Source: Cercis canadensis (taxonomy: Eukaryota; Streptophyta; Magnoliopsida; Fabales; Fabaceae). From it: a stretch of DNA of 64,000 bases. The stretch covers positions 124,001 to 188,000 of the forward strand of contig QAOA01007460.1 of NCBI GenBank assembly GCA_003255065.1, given 5' to 3'. Under the pieces are notes generated by a model. That model did not search any database and was not told the origin of the DNA. It worked only from the letters and a program-made list of their open reading frames with translations. This document shows, piece by piece, positions 56,111 through 64,000 of the stretch. Made by a program: the position numbers and the translations under genes. The stretch's first letter is position 1; each line of letters begins with the position of its first letter.

Positions 56111-58109
56111 TGAGTTGACTGAAATAGTAATGCATGAGTTTTAATTTTATTTTTTTTTGAAAATAAAATCTCAAAGAGCTTAAAGAACAAAAGACATTCA
56201 ATTAGCCTAAAGATGCAGCACGACTTGCTTGCTTAAAGAAGATTTAACCCAATCAAAATTTACCCTATTTTGAAGTCTTTTGCCTTTTAACCAAATACTA
56301 AAGCATACCATTCAAGCTCACTTGACTTGAGATTATAACGTGTTCATCAATGGGCTCTCAGTTGCCATGAAAACTTTGAGAGCATATCCTTCGACACTTT
56401 TTCACTTAAGCTTATCTGATCACTCATCATCAAGATCTTGTAATTACTTCAAAGCGAATTCACAAAAATTAATGTTGATGTTGTTAATCCAGTAACATCC
56501 ACTCTTATTTTATTTAACAAAAATTAATGAACGAGTCATGCATTCAAGAAATAACAGAGTGGTGAAGAAATGATTGATATGAAATAGGATCTATGCCCAT
56601 TGATTTATGCAAATGAACTTATAACGACAAAGTTATGGAAGAAAAGAATTTTAGGCAACCCAAAATTTGCCCCTGTGTCAAGCACTGGGGAGGATCATGG
56701 GGACAAAGTTAGGACATAGAACTCTTCTTACAATGGTTATGAGAGCTTGCAAATTTGAATAATGAAAATTTGCCCCAGTGTAAGGATTCAAAAATATTCC
56801 CTTTGAGGGTCATGCAATTGATACCAATGAGATTTTTCTTGAGTTAGGCTTTGCCCCAATTTTATTTCCTTCGAAAGCCAAAAAAATTTCATGAAAATTT
56901 TTGCCGCAGTTTACGGTTCTAGCAAACCTATCCTCAAGGAGGTCTTCAAAAGCTTGTAATGTGGTCTTAGAGTAAAAGACTTTTATTTTGAAATGAAAGA
57001 ATAAAGGCTCAAAATTTGATTTTATCCCTTTCCTTATTTCTCCATTTTTCTTCAATGCCCAAAACTCCAATAGGCTTTTATGCCAACATTCATTTACCAA
57101 GAGGATTCTCATGTGTTGTAATGGGGTTTTAGGGATGTAAAACATGTCTAATGAAAGAAAAGATGTAAAGGCCCAAACATTTGATGTTGGGATAACAATG
57201 AGAATCTTGCTTTTGACAACTTGTGATCTTCTAAATTTTTATTTTTGTGTCACTTGAATGGCCTTTCCTATTCCTTAACCAATTAGAAGGAATACATTTG
57301 TTTATTCTCTTTCTTTTTTTTTTTTTTAGAGAAATTTCTTTCTTTTTTGAAGGTTTTTCTTTTCTTTTTTTTGGAGAGCTTTCCTCTCTTTTGCATTTCC
57401 TTTGCATTTATACTTTCTTTTTGGCAAGTCTACTGATATTTTGAAGACATCTTTTGCAAGTCTATTCTCATTGTACCTGGGGTATGATTCTCATCAGGTA
57501 TGAAGGACAATTTAAAGCTTAAAGTGGTTTGATAAAGAATACGATGTGTTTGGATAAAAGAAAGAAAATAATCATTATTGGCATTTGAATGTTGTCGTAA
57601 AAACTAATTAGAGTTCTACCTTTCCCACGGAAGTACATGAATTCGAAAATTAAGAAATGAACTACTTCTTCAAGCTCAAATAGGTGACTAAGGATACTCC
57701 ACAATGTTTGGAGGAACTAAAAAATGCCTCTAATCATTGGAAAAATTTGTTTGTAGAGCTCAAAATTTGCTTGGAAACAATTCATCTTTTGGGGTCTTGA
57801 GTTTCCATCATTCTCAAGTTTATCATTTTTGCATCAATCCCAACTCCTCAAAGGGAAGACTCATGGAGGTTTTTTTTTGTTTTTTTTGTTTTTTGAAGGA
57901 TTTTAATGATAAGCATTTAAAAGAGAATTAGAAAATGAAAGATGGTGAATGGGAACACATGATCTGCACATTAATGAAGTCAAATAAAATAAGGTCTAGA
58001 GTAAGATTTTGACAAAATAAACATTAACAACTGAGAAAAGCTTTGAATTAATGAAAATTTCCTTGATGATTTCCTCCAACCTATCCACCAACACTTGGAC
58101 TAGAATCTT
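56111..58109. other. Gypsy internal region without coding
   Basis: About 2 kb with no open frame of note. Repeated TTTGCCCCAG-like motifs occur near 56650-56860, and T-rich runs occur at about 57300-57420 and 57870-57895. No integrase or reverse transcriptase motif was found. Confidence 0.5.
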
Positions 58110-58806
58110 TCAGACTTGCACCTCATGATTTGGCAAATGGCTGATGATCAAAATCGGGACTCCTTTTTCATATTCTACTTTCACAACCCCGACCTTGATC
58201 AACCGTAGCACACGGTCTCTAAAAACCTTACAATCTTCAATTGAATGTCCTACCACATCACTATGGAATGCACAACTAAGATGTAGATTGTAGCTTGGAG
58301 GGAATGGAGGTTCTAGTGGTTTCACCGGTTGTGGTGTCATTACTTGTGCTTCTAGTAACTGCAAGTATAATTCCAAATTGGTCATTCCTAAATCAGGAAA
58401 AGCATCATTCTTCTGAGAACCTCTTGGTTGTCCATGATTAGACTTGATCACCCATGGTGCCTTGGGAACATGGTATCCTTGAGGAGAATTTTGGTGAGGT
58501 GCATAGAATGATGGAAGACAGGCTGGTATGAAGGATAAGATGATGAAATTACATTAACTTGGTAAGGAGTTGAGAAAGTGGGATTTGGTGAATGGTATGG
58601 ACCTCGAAGTTGAAGGTATGATGGTGCTCCCGGTGTTTGCACTCAGTTTACTTCTCCTTCATTATTTTTTTGAAAATCCCATTTCCTTTGGCTAGAGCCA
58701 TTGCTCCCAGCATTATCTCCTTGTAACTTTCCTGACCTTACAAGTCCTTCTATCCTCTCTCCAGCTTTAATTATATAAGCAAAATCATGAAATGGGCAGC
58801 CATCCA
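58110..58806 (-). pseudogene. Gypsy Tat/Ogre-like gag fragment
   Basis: It reads right to left from 58806: CPFHDFAYIIKAGERIEGLV, then PSYLQLRGPYHSPNPTFSTP, then, after a frameshift near 58450, LEPPFPPSYNLHLSCAFHS and GHSIEDCKVFRDRVLRLI, VEYEKGVP. The last part is the C-x2-H-x-x-x-x-G-H-x-x-x-x-C type knuckle (CAFHSDVVGHSIEDC) typical of this lineage. The N-terminal two thirds of gag are missing: homology begins right at the LTR edge, so no leader or primer site is present. Confidence 0.75.
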
Positions 58807-61800
58807 TGTCACAACGTACCCGAAAGTTGCTCGCGGATGGCGAAATAAAAAGAGATTTAGTTTTCGAAATGAAAACTCTGAAGTCACCACCTATTGTATT
58901 AAAAAAATAGGGAACAATTGGAAAATCTTTTTTTATTTATTAAATAAAAAAATATTGGTCTACTAACCAGAGAGGGTTCGGAAGTCTAATTGTGTATAGG
59001 GANAGGCACCCCACAGCATCAGTCTAAAGACGATTACCCTAAATTAGTTTTGTGAATAGAATATGGCCAAAAAATGTATATTTTATTTATCCCAGAATAA
59101 TAAATTGATTACAAGAATATCTAACAAAAATAAAAACTCAAAATTTAAACGTGCAATGCATGAATTATCTACCGAGACCTAAATCTTTCCACCCCTTCAT
59201 CGCATGAAGCGACCGTCCAGGGTGGCGCTACCTTCACCTAGATCGGATAGAGAAAGGCATCTCATATAGGACTGACTTGCCTTATCCTCTCATGATAAGT
59301 GAAGGGGCATGGGAATACTACACGGCACAGGTATATTTTTACATGCAATGCAAATGCATGATTTTAAATATTACAAAACTTGTCTCAAACTCTAAGTATT
59401 GAGAAATTTTAAATTACATCCAAAAATAAAAAAAGAGATAAATAAAACAATGTTATTGCTTTACGCTTGCATCTGGATATATTCCGGTTGGGCCTTCCGA
59501 TTTGCTTGTACTCATAATTACCATGAATTATGTCCGAAGATGCTCATATATACAAAACATAAAGTAAGCAAGACTGAAAGACTTATGGTTCTTAAGAGAC
59601 AAAACTGAGAGTAAACTAGAGCCAAAACTTAGAGTGAAATAGACATGCAAAAATTCTAAAAATTATATACATTGAAAGCCACATGTCCTACGGTTTTAAT
59701 AAAATCAACATTACTTAATTTGGATTTGTACAACTTAAAAAAAAAAATGAAAGACTGAACATTGCTAGAGATAAGGCATCAGTGTCAGTGCAACCTTGAG
59801 CAGCTAAATTCAAACTCGAACCGATAGTAAACTAGACATCCTAAAAATATAAAAATTTCAGACATTGAAGCCACACATCTTACAGTTCTAATGAGATAAG
59901 AATTACATAAAATGGAGTTGTACAACTTCAGAAAAAAAAAAATGAAACACCAAACACTGCCAGGGATAGGGCATCAGTGTCAGTGTAACATTAAGCAGCT
60001 ATGTTCCAACTCGAACTGGTAGTAAACTACTCATGAAAAAAATCTAAACATTTCATACATGTAAGATACACATCTTATAGTTCTAATGAGATAACAACCA
60101 CATAATATGGAGCTGTACAACTTCAGAAAAAAATAAAATACCGAACACTGCCAGGGATAGGGCATCAGTGTCAGTGTAACATTAAACAGCTATGTTCAAA
60201 ATCGAATTGGCAATAAAATATACATTCAAAAAATCTAAACATTTCACAAATTGAAGCTACATATCTTACGGTTCTAATGAGATAAGAACCACATAAAACG
60301 GAGCTATACAACTTCAGAAACAAATGAAACACCGAACACTGCCAGGGATAGGGCATCAATGTCAGTGTAACATTAAGCAGCTATGTTCAAACTCGAACTA
60401 GCAATAAACTACACATGAAAAAAATCTAAAAATTGTAGACATTGAAACTGCACATCCTACGGTTCTAATGAGACCAACCTCACTTAAATCCGATCTTTGT
60501 AGCTCCAAAAACAATTAAAACACTGATCATTGCCAAGGGAGAACTGACAGCAATGAAAAAAACGTACAAACATTCTTTTCATGACAAAACAGAATGGAGC
60601 CAAATTGACACTAAAACAGTATGGGATTAATACTCAATATGTCATATAGAAGCTATTTGGACTCTAAGAAATACCTTTCCATATAGGATAAAGAGTCATT
60701 CCATGCTATTTACAATCCCAAAATCTAGGCAAACACTAAGCATATCCAGAACATCAGGAAAACCCATGCAGAAAATCTCCCAAGATGGCCTAAGGACCCA
60801 TCCAAGATGCCACAAAAAACTACAATTAAAACCATCCTTGAAGCATACTTAAACAGCCAAGAAATTAATCATCAATGAAGGATAAATAACTCCAAAAACG
60901 TCCTAAAGAAAACCAGAAAATAAATCATCACTAATCATGTGTTTACAACATTGAAGACCAAAAATCATGAAACAAATACCATCTACCCCTAACAATGCAA
61001 TTCTAAAACCTACTCAAAGTCTAAAAAAGAGGGCATAATCAAACCAGCAATGGCAATTGCAATTCTCAAAAGCTGACCACATATAAAAATCTGAATGAAA
61101 ACACAAACAGCAAGCCTTCCATAAACACATGTCCAGAAAAATATGAACTAATTTCAATAATTAAAGATTAAATCAGAGGTAAATCCAAGGCAAAGAGTCT
61201 CTACTCAACTCTCCAAAAATGGGACGGAAAGAAGATAGAATCTTACGATTAAATCTTTAAGCATAATAGAGACAAAGAGGTTAATAATTAGAGCTTCAAC
61301 CTCATACTTAGGACCTTGAACCAGAAAAATCTATATGATCAAGCATGGATTTCAGAATTTGATAATAAACATGCTACAACTTTAAATCTTCAAGAAAAAA
61401 AAAAACAAACAAGCATCATAGAGATAAAGAAGTAAAAACGGAAAAAGGAAGAACAAGCACAGTAAACCAGCAAACCAGAAATTATCCAAGGGATACAACA
61501 ATCCATTTCATGCTATTCTATAACAATTGAAATCACACCTTGTTTCCACGCAGCTTCCACTTCTTTGGTGAAAAGAAAACAGAGCAAGAGAGGATTCAGA
61601 GAGTGATATTGGCTTTAAAAAATCCAAGGAATGAGATCCAAGGGTCTCAATAGATTACAGTTTTGTTTTTCTCACTCACTCCCTCTTGGTTGCTCTTTAC
61701 CGAGCTCTCTTTTCTCTCTTCTTCAAATTTTGCTCTCTGCTCTCCCCCCTTTCTAAATTTTGCTCTCTGACTATTTTTTCACTTTGCCTATTGGTTCTTG

Positions 61801-62325
61801 CGTATGGACCCTTGCTGAAATGGGTGGTTCTCCTTGTTTTGACTTTTCTTCCCTTCCTTTGTTTCCTACTTTGCCCCTTTAGTTAACTGCTGCCCCCCTC
61901 ATCTTTTCTCTTTTTTACTTGCTTTTCTTTACTTAAATACTTAGTTATTCAATTATAAGAAAGAAAAATCCAAGGTTGGACCAATGGGGAGAGAAGGAAA
62001 TCTATTCCTTGCTCTCCTATTGGTTCCTTTAGATCCAATGATGCCAAAAGTAAATTTATAGAATATATTTATATGTTTCATCGATTATTTACATAATTAN
62101 TATATATATTATCAATTATTTATATAATTAAGGAAAATAACAATAATGAACCAAGTAGGCTTAAATAAAAATAGGCTTAGTGAGACAATGGATTAGACTT
62201 AGGTTTTCTTTTTAATGTAAAAGCCCAAACAAATAAAAACATTAATTAAAACTTTAAATATATCTCCAATTTTCTTAAATATATTTTTAACTATCAAATG
62301 ACCTGGACAAAATACGGTGTCTACA
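58807..62325 (-). repeat. Gypsy (Tat/Ogre-like) LTR 2, 3.5 kb
   Basis: On the minus strand it starts TGTAGACACCGTATTTTG and ends GTTGTGACA. It shares the inner-end signature block, the ~190-bp tandem module and the outer T/CT-rich block with LTR 1, but is 0.9 kb longer and strongly diverged. A polypurine tract lies on its right (62326), so it is a 3' LTR of an element reaching past the window edge; a gag fragment lies on its left. N at 59003 replaces several bases present at 52380, and N at 62100 sits in an AT run. Confidence 0.72.
59640..60540. repeat. About 190-bp tandem module in LTR 2
   Basis: About five units marked by CACTGCCAGGGATAGGGCAT or a variant, near 59760, 59955, 60142, 60338 and 60525. 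The shared TTCTAATGAGA block ties it to the LTR 1 module, but the units have diverged into a different sub-family. Confidence 0.85.
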
Positions 62326-63459
62326 GTTGCCCCTCTTTACATGTTTTCTTATAAATAAAACAGACTCAGCTATTGCTTGTCGTGTTTTAGTATAAAAAAC
62401 ATGTAAAGACAAAACACAAGTATTTTATTCGGTGCACCTCAAAAAATTCAAAACCACTGAAATCTTTGACCCAAGAATCGACAGAAATTTAAAAGCAACA
62501 AAATTTTTCATTTGGGATCCCACTTGAATTTGAAGGCACCAAGATCTTTCATTTAGGAACTGATAGAAATTTAAAAACAACGAGGTCTTTCACTTAGGAG
62601 CTGAAAAGATTTAAAAGCACCGAGATCTTTCACTTAGGAGACGATAAGAATTTAAAAACACCAAGATCTTTCACTCGAGAGCTAACAGAATTTTAAAGGC
62701 ATTGAGATCTTTCACTCAAGAGCTAATAGAATTTAAAAGCATCGAGATCTTTCACTTGGGAGCTGACAAGAATTTAAAGACAACGAGATCTTTCACTCGG
62801 GAGCCAACAAAATTTAAAAGCAACGAGATCTTGTGAGATACAATGGTATCTTGTGAGATACAATATTAGGGTTGAGACCCGACATGTCTTAATAAGATCA
62901 GGCAAAAATATCCAAGTACTCTTTGAATAAAGTAATCATTTCTTCTTTTTTTCAGGTTATCAACATATTTCAATTCTTTCTTCTCTTCCTCAGTGCCCAA
63001 GTTTATTATCTGTACTTCTTCATTGTAGGGACTTATTGCTTTTCATACGATTCAAACATTTTCGCAAATCTATCAGAAAGTTCTACATTCCCATCAAAAA
63101 TGTGTTCATCTATATCAAATTCAACATGAGAATCAATCATTGGACAAATAGAATCATGGTCTTGGGATAAGAGATCCGTATTGTCAAGACTCCTGGGACA
63201 AAATTCAAAGAAAATTGAACAAGAGTTAATTAAATGGAGATTAGTGTGAAGAAAGAGAAAAAATGAGGAACTCTTGGGAAGATAATGAATAAGACAAAAC
63301 TGAATTCAAACTCTATACTAAAATACTTCATTAATATGCAAAATAAAATATGGTCCAATGCAAAAACATTCAAATGACTTTGGACCTCGGTCATAAGAAA
63401 AATAATGACAAAAACAACTTTTATTCAAATGAGACAATCTCGGGCAATGGTTCCATTTC
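62326..63459 (-). other. 3' UTR of the right-hand Gypsy element with minisatellite
   Basis: Polypurine tract at 62326-62345. At 62455-62850 there are about nine units of some 41 bp built on GAGATCTTTCACTTAGGAGC and AATTTAAAAGCA. The rest to 63459 is non-coding. There is no room for RT or integrase between here and the protease fragment. Confidence 0.75.
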
Positions 63460-64000
63460 TCAGTTAATCAGTTGTTCTTTCTCGTCACAAGGCCAGATCC
63501 AGCAACTCTTCCCTTGATGACCCTCCAAAGTGTTCACCATGTACATAGGATTAGCCACACTAAGAGGAAACATCACTCCAGTTGACTCAAGAAATGTCTC
63601 TCGAAGGTGAGGGATGCTCCTTGCTTTTTCCTTTTGACCATTTCCTTGCAAACCCACTAACTCTTCAACTGAGGGCTCATATCCCAACCCTTGTTTGCTG
63701 ACATGCTCTAAAAGTGAGATAAGAGCACTAATGCCTTGCAAGTTAACTCCTAAACCCTTGCCTTTTTAAAATTCATTCTTCAACATGATCCGAGACGCTA
63801 TTTGGTTAACATCTCTCTTTTTCTGTATCTCTCTCATGTTGTCTTCTTCTATCTCTAAAGACTGAAAAGAAGTTTCTAAGGCTTCTTCTGTTGTCTCCAC
63901 ATATGGCAAAGAGTTGGGTTTAGTTACCAACATTTCCTCCTCTCCTTTGACGGTGATTACTTTTCCATCACTGATATATTTCAACCTTTGATGAAGAGTA
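63460..64000 (-). pseudogene. Gypsy Tat/Ogre-like protease/G-patch region, partial
   Basis: It runs right to left from the window edge: KYISDGKVITVKGEEEML, PYVETTEEALETSFQSLEI, then IASRIMLKNEF, a stop at 63763-63765, KGKGLGVNLQGISALI (a G-patch-like glycine motif), SIPHLRETF and LEGHQGKSCWIWPCDEKEQL, ending at 63460. This order is typical of the region after the protease in Ogre-like polyproteins. The next domains (RT, RNase H, integrase) are absent. Confidence 0.72.

Noticed and set aside
52180-62325. A single complete Ogre element with two LTRs
   Set aside because: A polypurine tract precedes both LTRs, gag abuts LTR 2 without a primer site, and flanks show no target duplication.

Overview
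This looks like nuclear DNA of a eudicot plant. It is AT-rich, has GT-AG introns, plant-type genes (a cationic amino acid transporter, a SAG39-like papain protease, defensin-like genes) and many plant transposable elements (Copia, Gypsy Tat/Ogre-like, L1-type LINE, hAT, CACTA, foldback MITEs, SINEs). I cannot name the species; a woody eudicot is only a guess. Nine single N characters mark assembly joins, and five of them are flanked by direct duplications that are probably unmerged contig ends.

Layout. 1-4.4 kb: one intact-looking gene, a CAT1-type cationic amino acid transporter (+) with a probable leader intron and one coding intron. 4.4-7.1 kb: non-coding, with a tandem repeat, a foldback element and a short CACTA-like element. 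7.1-8.0 kb: a dead papain-like cysteine protease (-). 8.0-23.3 kb: a four-level transposon nest, in which a truncated Copia (+) holds a CACTA element, which holds an hAT element, which holds a near full-length LINE. Target-site duplications support each level (3 bp with one mismatch, exact 8 bp, exact 17 bp). 24.3-39.3 kb: a second four-level nest. An hAT transposase fragment is split by a CACTA element (TSD GCA), which holds a second CACTA element (TSD AAA), which holds a SIRE-like Copia (TSD AAGGT). Next to it lies a truncated third CACTA copy.

39.7-48.9 kb: a small cluster of defensin-like (DEFL) loci. The main one (-) encodes a signal peptide and two successive eight-cysteine domains, but a 5.5-kb Copia element (TSD CATTC) sits in its second exon. 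Two remnants lie downstream of it. A divergent DEFL pseudogene (+) lies upstream and is followed by a perfect 34-bp inverted copy of part of its own exon. 50.3-51.5 kb: a solo LTR whose empty site is preserved in a nearby duplicate, and a 552-bp foldback MITE.

52.2-64 kb: remains of large Gypsy elements of the Tat/Ogre type (-). Two LTRs about 2.6 and 3.5 kb long each contain a tandem module of about 190 bp. A gag fragment lies between them and a protease/G-patch fragment runs off the right edge. Minisatellites lie beside each polypurine tract, and no reverse transcriptase is visible.

Only the CAT gene looks functional. The rest is a record of successive insertions into a gene-poor region, with a decayed DEFL cluster as the most interesting host-gene content.
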